From positions 1,080,394-1,144,393 of the forward strand of contig NW_017265148.1 in the NCBI RefSeq assembly GCF_001638985.1: a DNA stretch of 64,000 nucleotides, written 5' to 3'. Both the position numbers and the translations under genes were made by a program. The notes below the pieces were generated by a model that saw nothing but the letters and a program-made list of their open reading frames with translations, had not been told where the DNA came from and ran no database searches. Source of the stretch: Phycomyces blakesleeanus NRRL 1555(-). Taxonomy: Eukaryota; Mucoromycota; Mucoromycetes; Mucorales; Phycomycetaceae. Positions 1 to 11,011 of the stretch are shown piece after piece. How positions within the stretch are numbered: position 1 is the stretch's first letter; each line of letters begins with the position of its first letter.

Positions 1-444
1 GTTAGTAGCATAGTCACCAGTAAGTGAACCCAAACATAAATTAAAATCGCCACATATAATAGTGTCATTGGTCAAAGGAATGGATGAGAGAACTGCAAGA
101 GCATCATGGGTGGACATAGAGGGTGGTAAGTACAGGCATACAATTCTGAGGGAACCAATCTTGATGGCCAAAGCATAATTAGATGACATAGGAATCTGAG
201 TGACAGGATAAGGACAGGATGGAGAAATAAGAACAGAAACACCCATAGAACCTCTGTAGTTGCCAGCTACAGGTGAACCATAAAGATGAATCTGGGACCA
301 AGAAGTGGGGAGACGAGATGGGGGGAGAAGCCATGTTTCAGTGATAAAAAGCATATGTAGAGAGTGACAGTGTTGAAGAACATCATAAATTGCACGAGGC
401 TGCAGACCATTAGCATTCCATAGTCCTAATGAGATTTCACTCAT
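1..444 (-). CDS. Non-LTR retrotransposon ORF2, endonuclease N-terminus (cut by window edge)
   Basis: The first 148 codons of a LINE-type ORF2 run off the left edge of the window. The translation begins MSEISLGLWNANGLQPRAI and continues with FITETWLLPP, a YRGS-MGVSVLI stretch and, near the edge, ICGDFNLCLGSL. This is the order of an apurinic-like endonuclease (exonuclease/endonuclease/phosphatase fold): the N of NANG, the E of TETW and the D and N of GDFN are the expected metal and phosphate ligands. Such an enzyme nicks target DNA to prime reverse transcription. The reverse transcriptase lies outside the window. The ATG overlaps the ORF1 stop as ATGA, suggesting coupled or re-initiated translation. 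No stop codon is seen in this part. Confidence 0.8.
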   Translation of the reverse strand, partial: MSEISLGLWNANGLQPRAIYDVLQHCHSLHMLFITETWLLPPSRLPTSWSQIHLYGSPVAGNYRGSMGVSVLISPSCPYPVTQIPMSSNYALAIKIGSLRIVCLYLPPSMSTHDALAVLSSIPLTNDTIICGDFNLCLGSLTGDYATN

Positions 445-1352
445 TCAGACATTGCAACAGAGATACGATGAGATGGTGATTGGAAATCATGAATACCAGC
501 ACCAGGACCAGAAACAGAATGAACAGGAATATCTTCCTTAGAGATCCAGCCTTGATCACAAAAGAAATGACCAACAGAAACAGCAACATGAGGACAAAGA
601 TACTTGAGAGCCTTCAGACAACGATCAGAATGAAGTTCAGCAGCAACTTCTTCTAGCTCTGAATCAGAAAGAGACTTATATTTGGGATCTGCAATGTTTT
701 TGGGATCCAAAGGGTCAAACGTGTCTAAGATCTCAATGGCAACTGTGGTCAGAGTGATCTGGAATTTCTCAGCATACTGGTTGTGAACTAGGATGCCAAC
801 TACATCCTTGGCAGGAAAATTGATATCCAAGATGTGGCCAGTATCAACACCAAGTGTTTTCAAAGAGTTGCGCACTTCTCTATGTGTGAGATGACGTGAA
901 CGTGGGATATACACATATTGATATCCTTTGGGACCAGTGGGAATGGCAAACATTCTAGCAGAAGCAGTAACCTGGCAAACAGAAGGAGGTCTTGGAGTCT
1001 TGCGAACAGAAAGAGCAGTAGGAACAACAACAGAGTTGTGAGCAGCAGCAGCAGTTGTAGCCCATGTAGAAGCCTTAGTGCCAGGCTCCTTGGGTGTGGT
1101 TGGTGCAGATGATGTTGATGCATTTGTTGTAATTTGGCAATTGCCCTGAGATGCTAATTGAGATCTGAGATCAGCAATTAGCTTTTCCGTATTAACTAAT
1201 TGAGTAGTTAATCTAGCATTAGTTGCGGCAAGAGATTCAAGTTCATTGGTACGTTGTAGTAGTGACATGAATTGGGCCTGCATGTTCCCCAGAAATGAGG
1301 CGATATCGGGTGACATTCCCTGTATAATAGAGGATGGAACCAATGTTGACAT
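441..1352 (-). CDS. Non-LTR retrotransposon ORF1 (nucleic-acid-binding, gag-like)
   Basis: This is an open frame of 303 codons from the ATG at 1352; upstream in-frame codons exist only as TTG at 1364. Residues about 30-70 look like a coiled coil (LLQRTNELESLAATNARLTT). A low-complexity Ser/Thr/Pro/Ala linker follows. A C-terminal half (about 125-290) with alternating hydrophobic segments such as YVYIPRSRHLTHREVRNSL could be an RRM-like or L1-ORF1-like RNA-binding fold. The final TGA overlaps the ORF2 start by four bases. Role by family: the RNA-binding partner in the retrotransposition particle. The frame is intact, so this copy may be fairly young. The fold assignment for the C-terminal half is a guess from position in the element. 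Confidence 0.72.
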   Translation of the reverse strand: MSTLVPSSIIQGMSPDIASFLGNMQAQFMSLLQRTNELESLAATNARLTTQLVNTEKLIADLRSQLASQGNCQITTNASTSSAPTTPKEPGTKASTWATTAAAAHNSVVVPTALSVRKTPRPPSVCQVTASARMFAIPTGPKGYQYVYIPRSRHLTHREVRNSLKTLGVDTGHILDINFPAKDVVGILVHNQYAEKFQITLTTVAIEILDTFDPLDPKNIADPKYKSLSDSELEEVAAELHSDRCLKALKYLCPHVAVSVGHFFCDQGWISKEDIPVHSVSGPGAGIHDFQSPSHRISVAMSE

Positions 1353-1368
1353 TTGAGATGGCAAAAAT

Positions 1369-1442
1369 GCCCGCTTAGCTCAGTTGGTTAGAGCGTGGTG
1401 CTAATAACGCCAAGGCCACAGGTTCGACCCCTGTAGTGGGCA
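1369..1442 (+). tRNA. tRNA-Ile (anticodon AAU)
   Basis: Complete cloverleaf without intron. The 7-bp acceptor stem GCCCGCT pairs with AGTGGGC (one G-U), with discriminator A. The D-arm is TAGCTCAGTTGGTTAGAGC. The anticodon loop CTAATAA gives AAU, and the T-arm contains GGTTCGACCCC. A T-run follows directly and would serve as RNA polymerase III terminator. The internal A and B boxes are intact, so the gene looks functional. The ORF1 start of a non-LTR element on the other strand lies only 17 bp upstream of the tRNA 5' end. Confidence 0.95.
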
Positions 1443-1786
1443 TTTTTGGAATTTTGTCATTCCTGATCTGGGTTAGTCTTTCTTTTGTCAAGTTTTAAGA
1501 ATAGTTTTTTTGATAAGAATAAAGATGCTTTTTATTAAATATTATTGTATCTAACATAATTGTAAATTCAAATATAGTACACAAATAATAAGATAAAGAC
1601 ATATTGAATAAGTAATTAATATTTATTATACTTTATTTTTCACACTATCATTAAATAAAAAATATATCAATAACAAGATTATACACCTTAGTCAATATCG
1701 CTAATCACTCAAATAAGAGTATGAGTAATAGCTTAATAATATATTATCTATGATATAAAACAATTGACATCATATGATATACTCAT
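1443..1786. other. AT-rich spacer, nothing recognised
   Basis: Apart from the T-rich stretch just after the tRNA (pol III terminator), this is simple AT-rich DNA without a plausible coding frame or repeat. It ends at the target-site duplication of CACTA element I. Confidence 0.6.
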
Positions 1787-2805
1787 ATTCACTGGAAAAA
1801 TGACCTGACATACGTATGTGTAAAGGCGTAGTTACTCAGGTGTCAAGATGAGGTTTAATATTGAGTCCAGATACATATCACCATGTAACAAGTTCGTCTT
1901 AGCACCATGTGCCATGACCAGCTATACACATGTGTGGGGTCAAATAAAAATGATGGGGATATAGTTCTTTAGCACTTTCGGTGTGCTGATCTGACTTGGG
2001 ATATTGAAAAGAGTTTTTTGAAACCAAGGTTTTATTTTTATATGTTTTATATGGAGCTTTAAAGGTGGATAATATATTTATTTTCGATCTTGACACAGTA
2101 GTATAGTTCAACATTACACCTCTTCGTTATCTTTTATATCCAATTAAATTCAATACTTGAGCAATTCTTTGGATTCTGAACCATAGTATAGTTCAATCGT
2201 TTTTATTTTAATTTCAGAAATTGTTTTATTGGTAAAAGTTTATAATAGTATTTATTTGGAAAGAACAGAATGTTTCTAGAACTATAACAATCTTATAGTA
2301 TTGATTTATTGGATATCCGTTATTGCTTCTACTGGTCTGCTTGATACTGTTTGAATAGAATAATTATCTACAGAAAAGAAATACCTGAAAATATAAAAAG
2401 AAAGCAGACTGTTTGTTGAAATACAACAGTCTTTAAGAAGCATAGAAAAAATTATTAGCTATGTGTGCTGGGTACTACATTTAATGTAGTATGCTTTTAT
2501 ATTTTGCGTACACTTTTATACTTACATTGTAAATATTGGAAAAGAGCGAGCAAAAAATAGATGTCAATATTGATAATCCATGGCATTCCTTATAATATCT
2601 TTCACTATAAAAACAACGAAAAACATTAATTTTTGTGAATCAAATAAAATAATAAATAATTTACATACCAGTAGCAAGAATATATATTAACAGAGATAGA
2701 TTGTCTTTGTAAACACTTGATAGAACTCTAGTGAAAAATAATAATATTTTATGTTAACACATTATAATATTAATATAACTAAAATAAAAAATAAAGTAGT
2801 GATCC

Positions 2806-2993
2806 TTACCATGTAATGTCATTTCCAGCTGTATAATGTAAGGGAAATCAAAGACAGGATCAACAGTGTTCATCTATAATAAGACTTCATTTTAGTAAGA
2901 TACATGTCAAAATAATATATATATATATACTACCTTGATGTTTTTAACCAAATTCATTTGTAGCAGTTATTCTTGATGATCAAGTCTGTAATA
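2806..2993 (-). other. Candidate short exons of a third CACTA gene
   Basis: On the minus strand a block beginning after ATTATAG with ATGAACACTG (about 2875) ends at 2810 in a GTAAGG donor. An upstream block near 2990-2940 starts after ATTACAG and ends at GTAGTA. At the matching place in CACTA II (about 23120-22930) similar blocks follow TATTATAG with ATGAACC and end in GTAAAT. Conserved splice-like borders in two copies suggest a small divergent third gene, but reading frames are short and partly interrupted. I cannot assign a product. Confidence 0.25.
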
Positions 2994-3623
2994 AAAAAAA
3001 CAAGTCAGAAGGATTTTTATAGATGTCAATTTCGCAAAATATAATATTGACCTTTGTTAATCTGGACAGTGATTGTGAAATGAATGCATTTAAATGAGAG
3101 CAAATGAGTATCTATTATGATAATAAAAGAATGTATTAATTTTTATTGTTTATAAAAAAGTATTTAATAAAGAAGTATGTTACCAAAAAAAAGCCACTAA
3201 TATAATAATGACAAACGTTGGAAAAGAGGAAAGGAGCAGAAAAGAAGAAAGAAAAAGACGTAAATTTTTTTTTCGCATTTGAAACAAAATACCGAAAAGC
3301 TTATCCAATAAACGATAGCAAAAAAAAACTGAAAAGAGATGATCAATTGAGGCCAAAAAATGTATCAAGGCCGATTTGCATCTCAGTGTTTCAAGAAGTT
3401 GTCTTTGAAGTGTTCCTGAAGCATCACTACCGCCTATAAATACTTAATATTTCTACTTGCAATTCAATGTCACTCACTCTTGATTATATCATCTCAACAA
3501 ATCTATGTTGCGAATTTATTGTAATTTACATAACATAATAGATGGATTGTCTCTTACAAAAGAGAATAAAAAAGAAAAAGAACTAATATTAACAATTGAA
3601 AATATTATAATGTATTACAGATA

Positions 3624-4752
3624 ATGCCTACCCCCAACTGCAGACTCGCTCCTTCTCTTGCTAGCACTGATGTCCAGTTGCTACAAGCTTTGAATGCGAT
3701 GAAAGAAGAGATGAAGGCCATGAAGGATAAGATCACATTGATGGATACAAGAATCGGTGTAGTGATCACCGGTAATGCAACCGCCATTAATGGCATTGAT
3801 GCCTTGTCTGCCCTCCCAGCATCTGCGCATGTGCTCACTAGTGTTGCATCCACTTCTGCTGCCCTTCCCATCACCGAATCAAGTGATACTAACGCTGTAT
3901 TTGTAAGTATAAAGATACAAAAGACACTTGCCAATCTTGTTGCTAATTAAAATATAATAGGGATACATTCATGGTTATATGTGGAACCCAAAGCTAAAAT
4001 CAAGAGACCAGGCAGAAATCCAAGCAAACGCCATAAAACCAAAGTGGACAGTTGATGTTCATTTTGATCGCTCTCCAAATAGAGAGTTAGTCAAACAACT
4101 CTTGTATTACTTGGAAAAGAAGTTTGCTGGCACTGATATGAGGACACGCGACCTTCGTAAGTGTATATATACAAACTTCTGTAGTAGACGTCGCCAGCAA
4201 AGGGAACTTCCGGAAACAAGATGAGCCTTGAATACTAATTCAAGAAGATCTGGCCGTGAAACTGATGTAAACTATATTTTCAATTTATGCTAAATAATAA
4301 CAATTAGAATATTAATTGTATTGTCTTTTTCCTTTAGAACTACACTCGCCATCACCTTGCTTATGATGCTTACAAGGCTGACATTGATCTCAAGATGGGC
4401 CGAAACTGCTCTGGACTGATCCAAAAGTCGGTCATGTCTGAAGGCGAATCAGACGATGATATGTCCCCCTCTCAGCCAAGAAATGAGATTCGTGTTGCTC
4501 GCCCAAGTTGGAGAAGTGACGAGGTAAAACCTAACAGTTTTCTTTTTTGAATGATACCAAGCTGAATGTTAATATATGTTTATTACTTAGCTTAACAAAT
4601 TCATTACGGAGGTTGACTCGTTTGTTGTTAAGCAATTGGGTGCAAATTCCCACCAACTGCTTAAGAGAGTTTATGGTAGAACAGTGGAATCAACAGTCCC
4701 AATTGATTTAGATCCTGCTCTACCTCAATGGGCTCTTAAATATGGGTCATAA
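3624..4752 (+). pseudogene. CACTA I companion protein, coiled-coil plus MSEGES/WRS domain
   Basis: Four exons with GT-AG introns: 3624-3902, 3961-4266, 4338-4523 and 4591-4752. An AG directly before the ATG suggests a leader intron, and a TATAAATA box lies near 3436. Residues about 15-45 form a coiled coil (LLQALNAMKEEMKAMKDKI). Exon 2 encodes a basic helical block (NRELVKQLLYYLEKKF ... CIYTNFCSRRRQQREL). Exons 3-4 hold the acidic motif SVMSEGESDDDMS, then RPSWRSDE, a HQLLKRVYGR helix and PQWALKYGS at the end. The same order occurs in the CACTA II copy, and I recall similar hypothetical proteins from Mucoromycota. A TGA at 4222 interrupts exon 2. Inference: DNA-binding partner of the TNP2 transposase (TNPA-like role). 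Confidence 0.6.
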
Positions 4753-4892
4753 ATAAAACTCATTTTTTGTCATTTTTTTTTTCTTTTACTATCAAAATTT
4801 CTTAACACATATGTATTGTTCGCAATATATATAATAAGACTACATTAGCTTATGTATTGAAATTTTTTATTAAAAAAGAAATGTATTAAATA

Positions 4893-7800
4893 TTAATTGT
4901 ATTGTTTGTGTGGTAAAGCGTTGACAAGTATTTTCTTATTATTTGTGCTGGTTTTATAATCACATGTTGCAACAACTGATGATATTCGATGTACTGGCAA
5001 GATGGATTCAAAATCACATGCAATAAAATCTGCACTGCAGATGTCAACACTTTCCAACTCTCTTGAACGGTCATGCTCAATCTGGAACCACTTAACAAAC
5101 GCAAACACGTGTTTATCTTGATAAATGACACGTGTTTGGAGCTCTGTGTTGTCTACTGATGGAGTGAAAGAGTGCAAGAACAGATACTGAATTTGGCCAG
5201 TGTATGCCAACCGATTATTGCCTTGACTTCCAAGGAACAGAGATTGAACAAATGAGCTGCAACCAGAAGTATATTTGCAGCCTTTGTAAACCTGACCAAG
5301 CAAATTGATTGATTTCAACTTTATGATTTGGTTGTTGACAAAGGAGAATGGAGAGGAGGGATGCTGGTAACCTTCAAGATTTGGCATGCAGTATGCGACT
5401 TTATAGTAATCAAGCAAATGAGGATAGTCGACATCACTCATTGCTGATGGGGGTTCAATATGGAGAGGAAATGCGGATGGAGGAAGAGGTTCATTGCCAA
5501 GAACTGGAAGAGAAGGGTTTGAGTATGCTTGGATGAAGGCTGATAGTCTGAACGGGCGCTGGGGAAAAGTTATTGTATTTTTTGAAGTGGAGGGTTGAGC
5601 TGTGGCAGTAAGCTTGGCGAGAAGAGGAAGAAACGGTACTTGGCTTGGGCATGTGAGAGCAGCATGAACAAAATCACCTTTGAATGTATCTTGGACGAAA
5701 CTATTCATGTATGTAACCTCAAAAAAATCTTTTCTGTTCGTATTCACGTTCTTTAGCAGACCATTATATCACTCAAACCCGAAGAGCCAATATCCATATA
5801 CTGGTCCAAAATCACAGATGGTCTCGCGAAGATGGAGATGTAAATGCATGTTACAGGTGAGAATAGTTGGAGTGTAAATACGCTGGCACTCAGTACAGAA
5901 TTCTTGAAGAAATTTATGGCCGTTGTCAATGTCAGAGAATGTGATGCTTGGCTTTACTAATTGGTGGCAGGCGTCAACAAAACTGATCCAATTTCTGAAC
6001 ATTTCAATTGGCAGGACGGCCTTCAACAAGATAGGTGAATACACTAGCACCCAGGACTTCCATTCATCAGCTTTCATGTATGGAAAGCCCTTTCCAATCT
6101 TCGATTTCAACACCACGTAATCCATTGGCACCACCATTGTCTCTGCCATTGTTTGCATCGTAGCTAGCTATCTATTGTCTATCAGTCCTTCTTTTATCTA
6201 CCACTCCATCATTCTCTTTGGTGTCCCCAGGAATAAATTATGCATGGGATTGATGATCGTTCCATGTACTAGATCAAAGTATCCAAGGCAATGCAGCTGC
6301 GACCATCGAACACCATTTTCGATTTCCAACTGATGCCTTTCTGAGGGCATACTGGCACTCTTCCACTCCTCAGCATGCAACCTGTTTTCCAGACTGCTAC
6401 GGATTTTCCATGTCGAATAGTCGAACCCACTGAAGTCGACCTGATTGGTGCTTGGTAACCTGGTAAACTGCCTCACACATCTGGGGCATGCACAAGTACT
6501 GTTGTGGGTGGTGAATCCACTGGTCTTCCTGGCAGCGGGGATGTCACAGGCAACCATATGTAACGCGGCACGTACATTAACACCAGCTGGGCACTCAAAG
6601 GTCGGGATGGTTATCCCCGTAAACAACTGCAGCAATTCATGGACTATTGGCTTTAAATAGTGGTTGATCTCTTCGGTCTTTGGCTCCTTAGGACCAGGCA
6701 TCAAACCAACAAGGATGACATTTTCAGGCTTAAATCTTTCCTCACAAGGCAAGTTATTTATCGCAAGGTAGATAGCTCCAGTTGAATATGTAACGCCATC
6801 AAATGGCTGGAACCAGTCGATGTTCATTGTTAGCATCAATGAACGAGGTTCATCCACAAACGATACGCCACTTTGGTCCTTTAGCTCCTTCCACATAGCA
6901 CTATCATAGACGTCGCATAGTGTATTTACGACCTTAAGCTCTTTGTTCCATTGTCTGATTTTTTGCTCGAACCCAGAACGAAGAAAGAAAACTTGTAATG
7001 ATCTCTGGATAGAGTTGTAGACGTATGATCGCTTGGCTACCATGGCACCAGAAGATGAAACCTTCATCAATTCATAATTGCATGCTGATCAAGAACCATG
7101 CTTTTTGAAGTCGCAATGAGTAGGGAGAGGCACATCTTGTTTGTAAACCTTGTGGCAGTCTTCACATACAACAGACTTCTTGATACCATTGGCGTAATTG
7201 GAAAAACCAGTCATTCTTTGCAGGCCAATAAGACTTGTTAGTAATTGGAAATCTTTGCCATAGATCTTGAGTAACTGATTGATAAATTCAATCAATATGG
7301 CGGCACCTTTGTTAACAACATAACACGAGATAAAAAGAACGGCAAAGGTAGCAATGAACTGATAGACAGGGTTTTCAGACATGTTAGGAGCATCAAATGG
7401 GTCTATTTAAAATTAACAAATATAAATTAGAACAAATTTTCTTTAGGTCTGTTTTTAAGAAAACAAAATCATTTATGACTGATCTTCATTAACAAACTCT
7501 TCAACGTCTGTCTCGACACCTTCTTCTTCACCACTGCCAGAGTCAGAGTTCATGTCTCTTTCAATATCAGAGTCATTGCCATTGACCTCGCTGATCTCAT
7601 CGTCTACCGAGACATTGTCAGCCATCATGGTGGCATTTGAATCAGGTGAGTTGGCCTGATTGTCTATTTTTTTGATGGATTCAGATTGACAGGTCGGGAT
7701 ATATACAAATATAGATTAGTTTAGCTTATTGTCTCTACTGGTTTTCAAATATATTTTTTTCTTTTCTTTTCTTACATTGGGTATCAACGTCCATCATTTG

Positions 7801-8056
7801 TTCTTCTTGCACAGCTGTGTTTCATTAAAATTAAAAAAATAAAGAAGTTATTACTCAGTAATCGAAAAATAAACCCTGAATATAACATACTATTTGCCAA
7901 TCTTTCAGCTATATCCAGTCTCTCTATTCTCTCAAGCTCATCTTTTCTAATATGGCGCTCAGCGGTTTTGCTTGTCACCAATGAGTATCCCTGTGAATTT
8001 CTGCTACATTGAGCACAACGGCAGACAACATTATGGCAGTGGGGGATAGAAGGCAT
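4893..8056 (-). pseudogene. TNP2-type CACTA transposase I (degenerate)
   Basis: Exons: 8056-7891, 7814-7776, 7663-7484 and 7402-4893. The N-terminus has a CxCxxC...H zinc-binding block (VCRCAQCSRNSQGYSL ... TAERH), then an acidic linker and a second block VCEDCHKVYKQ...HCDF. The transposase core has the family motifs MNIDWFQPF, STGAIYLAINNLP, RFKPENVILVGLMPGPKEP, ACDIPAARKTSGF, NPMHNLFLGTPKRMM and FGPVYGYWLFGFE. The C-terminal region ends at KQYN. Stops interrupt it after RMMEW, after GLIDNR and in FGFE-stop-YNG (CGA to TGA expected). The donor after exon 3 reads GAAG/AT at 7482-7483 instead of the GT kept in copy II. The gene is convergent with the companion gene, 140 bp apart. Confidence 0.8.
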
Positions 8057-8592
8057 TTTATGTGTTTTGTTTGATGTGATTTATTGAAAATAAAAAGAGG
8101 AACAAGCTTAAAATATACTTTATTTGCACCAACTTTATAGTAAAAAAAAGCATTATATTTTATGGTTGTTTAATTAAATTCTTCTAACAAGTTCTTTTCT
8201 ATATTATTAAATATAGAAAGAGACATGACAATTATGATATTATCAATTCATAGTCTTTATTCAAATGTTTTCAAGAATGCTTGTTGTGTGTAAAAGACAT
8301 ATATTTTTCTACTATGAGTTTATAAATAGATTATTGCGAGAGTAAATCCAGAAAATAGTAGGAATAAAAAAAAAGGGGTGGTAGAATGAGAATTATGATA
8401 GGTCTCTGTATGTGAATTTAGCCTTCCATACCAGACTGATATTCTAAAATTCTGTTAGCCAATGAAACCAACTAAAACTATATCTTTGACCTGAACTTCA
8501 AAAAACACACTGAGTTGAAAAAAATCACTATTTCTACACATGTGTTTACCAACCTGGCCACATTGTTAATCAGGGCGGTTTTTCCAGTGATT

Positions 8593-9550
8593 ATTATCTC
8601 AAATACAAACATAATATCAATATAAACTTATATACCAAATAGCAATAGAGAATTATCTCTCTTTTTATTAATAAACAAAGTCTCATTATAATTTTTATCT
8701 GAACTTTGTTTTCTTTTGTTTTCTTTTAAAAATATAACAAATGTAATTCTTGACTATTTATACAAAACAATTGTTGTTTTTTAGCTTTGGTGTATTTTCT
8801 TTTAAACCAGAAATTTTAAATTTTGGGACAATTTTTATATTTCAAATACTAATATAAGAAAATAAAATTAAATGTTTGCAAACTTAAGAAAAATCCCAAA
8901 TATTGAATCTCATGCAGTTACAGTGTCATATACTTACAACAAAATATGTTTCAAATATCAGGTACTATATAGTATTATTATATTAGCAGAATGATTATCT
9001 CAGTCTGCCATATAAAATGAATAATCAAGGGCTTATATTTCTCTTCCTCTACTATTAAATTCAAACATTGCATTTTTTTAGGATCTAAACAGTGTTGTTA
9101 TAAATGCCAGAACTGAATATATTTTCAGTTTACTTTGTTAATAAACAGTTTCTTTACAAAGTAAACCAATAATATATTCAATTTTGACATTTCTGATAAT
9201 ACTTTTTAGGTCTTGAAGAAATCTATTGAAGTTCAATTTTTTTGTATATAAGAAAAATATATCATAAAAAAATAACTATTATAATATGTCTTAGATGGTG
9301 ACTATCCAGTGATATGTCTATAAGTATATTTGTCATTTTAATATCTAAAGCATAGACGAAAGACTAATTAGCAAAGTCAAGATCTTTTATCCTAAAAAGT
9401 CAATCATTACTGGTTGCTTATAACTTCTGATTCTGATCACCATGTCAGAGTTTGATATTGTAGATGCAAATCCTTAAGTCAGATAGCCAATTAGTTATTC
9501 CTTTTAACTGTGCCCTCAATGTTATATCAATTCATTTTCCTTTTTTATTA
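8593..9550. other. AT-rich spacer, nothing recognised
   Basis: No coding frame, RNA gene or clear repeat was found between CACTA I and the LTR-like repeat. A short inverted pair around AGTTTACTTTGTTAAT and TACAAAGTAAACC (about 9127-9165) can form a hairpin of about 11 bp; I attach no function to it. Confidence 0.5.
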
Positions 9551-9555
9551 ACCAA

Positions 9556-10609
9556 TGTTGTGACGGTTAAAGTTTTAAAAGAAGTTGTTAAAAAAAACTA
9601 AAGATTTGAAGGTAAGGAATAAAGATTCATGAGAACTTATATAAAGTTTATTTATTGAAAAAAGATTTGGTATCAAAATTTAATGAGGTTTCTACACTGA
9701 ACTACTACTGCTATTTATATTATTTTGGATTGAAAAAATTATATGACTGGGTCAGGTAATTGATCCTATTTGAGTCTTAATCAAAGCAACGTGATATTGA
9801 AACAATTAATGTATAATTAATTATATAAATGTGTGTTGTCTTGATAAAATATTAATATGGAAAGCAAATGTGTTTATGAGTTACAATTATGCTTATAATA
9901 ATTTATTGATATATTCCATATTATAGTAATATTATCATAGACGTTCATCTAGTTGTGATTAACCAATTTTTTATAATCGACCAATCTAATTTTCTTTACT
10001 GTTTATAGTAATGACTGAAATTTAAAAAAGCAGCCATATAAGAATTATTGTACAGAATATTCGTTCTTTACTAAAATGTCTTCTAATAAACCTCTAATCT
10101 TTCTATCTATCTAAAAACATAAATAACAACAGTAATAGTCAGCTCCAAGGCTTTGAAAATTAATATCATTATAAAGCTTTATTAAAGCAATCTTTTATCT
10201 ATCGAAGATGCTTAAAAAATAAGAGCAATATGCAGATGGTATAAATAATTAAATGCTTTAAGACTTAAGCAAAAAAGTAGACAAAGTCTTATCAGCTTAA
10301 AAAGACGTTGTCAATTTAAATGTCTATAAAAGGAGCAATTATTGGTGCATCTTCTGTCTTTTGCTGGGAATACACTTAAATGTGTTACCTATTTTTAGCA
10401 TAAAAATTTTGTCTAAATTGGGGAAAAATCAGTCGATCACAACTGGGTGAATGTCTCATATGAAATATAATCACTATTGTGCATGATAAATCTATGTATT
10501 AAATAAGAAAGTGATTAGTAGACACCTTTAACTAAAATAGCTGAGGTCTTATATTATTTTTTTCAGACTTATTCTCAATTACAGCAGTAGTTAATGCCCA
10601 TTTACAACA
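9556..10609 (+). repeat. Solo-LTR-like repeat (interrupted by a MITE)
   Basis: The repeat begins TGTTGTGACGG and ends TTTACAACA, with matching 5-bp flanks ACCAA and GCCAA (one mismatch). It is homologous over its whole length to 31512-32044 on the other strand, except for a 516-bp insert. Shared landmarks are the TATTTATATTATTTTGG promoter-like stretch and the CTCAATTACAGCAGT end. Size without the insert is about 540 bp. Inverted TG...CA ends plus a 5-bp duplication indicate a solo LTR. No internal retroelement genes lie beside it. Confidence 0.65.
9940..10455. mobile_element. MITE nested in the solo LTR
   Basis: The 516-bp insert is absent from the second LTR copy. It begins GACGTTCATCTAGTTGTGAT and its other end, read from outside, is GACATTCACCCAGTTGTGAT, an imperfect terminal inverted repeat (about 17 of 20). 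The pentamer TCATA flanks both ends (9935-9939 and 10456-10460). It has no coding capacity. Confidence 0.65.
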
Positions 10610-10620
10610 GCCAAGACATA

Positions 10621-11011
10621 CTGGTTTTATCCATTTAATTGGCGCCCATTTCCATCTAATTAGCATCCGTTTCCATCTAATTAGAACTCATTGACATCTG
10701 ATTGGCTTTTATAGAAATTGAATTTGCATCCATTGCCAACTGAATTTGATCCTATTGCCATCTGAATTTGCTCCCCCCTTTTACTATTGGCGGAAGGGTA
10801 CATGGCACTCAAATTTTTTATCCTTACGCCTTACAATTTTTTTTATATAACCGTAGTATTTTTTTTTGTAAACGTCGTACTTTTTTTTGTAAACGTTGTA
10901 TTTTTTTATATAACCATAGAATTTTTTTTTGCAAATGTCGTATTTTTTTATATAACTGTAGTATTTTTTTTTGTAAATGTCGTATTTTTTTATATAACTG
11001 TTGTATTTGCA
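10621..11011 (+). repeat. Left TIR of element T with two minisatellites
   Basis: The outer 180 bp contain a variable 21-24-bp repeat (units like CCATCTAATTAGCATCCGTT and CCATTGCCATCTGAATTTG). The inner part is an array of alternating TATATAACCGTAGTA and GTAAACGTCGTA blocks joined by T-runs. A further block of the same array is found at 11391-11510. The whole TIR is repeated inverted at the right end. Confidence 0.8.

Larger units (their letters stand above)
1790..8589. mobile_element. CACTA-superfamily DNA transposon I (6.8 kb)
   Basis: The left tip reads CACTGGAAAAATGACCTG and the reverse complement of the right tip reads CACTGGAAAAACCGCCCTG. Both are flanked by the same trinucleotide ATT (1787-1789 and 8590-8592), the 3-bp duplication typical of CACTA elements. 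Inside are two convergent genes: a coiled-coil companion (+, 3624-4752) and a TNP2-type transposase (-, 8056-4893). Possible extra short exons lie on the minus strand near 2.8-3.0 kb. Both main genes carry inactivating mutations. The layout matches CACTA II closely. Confidence 0.85.
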
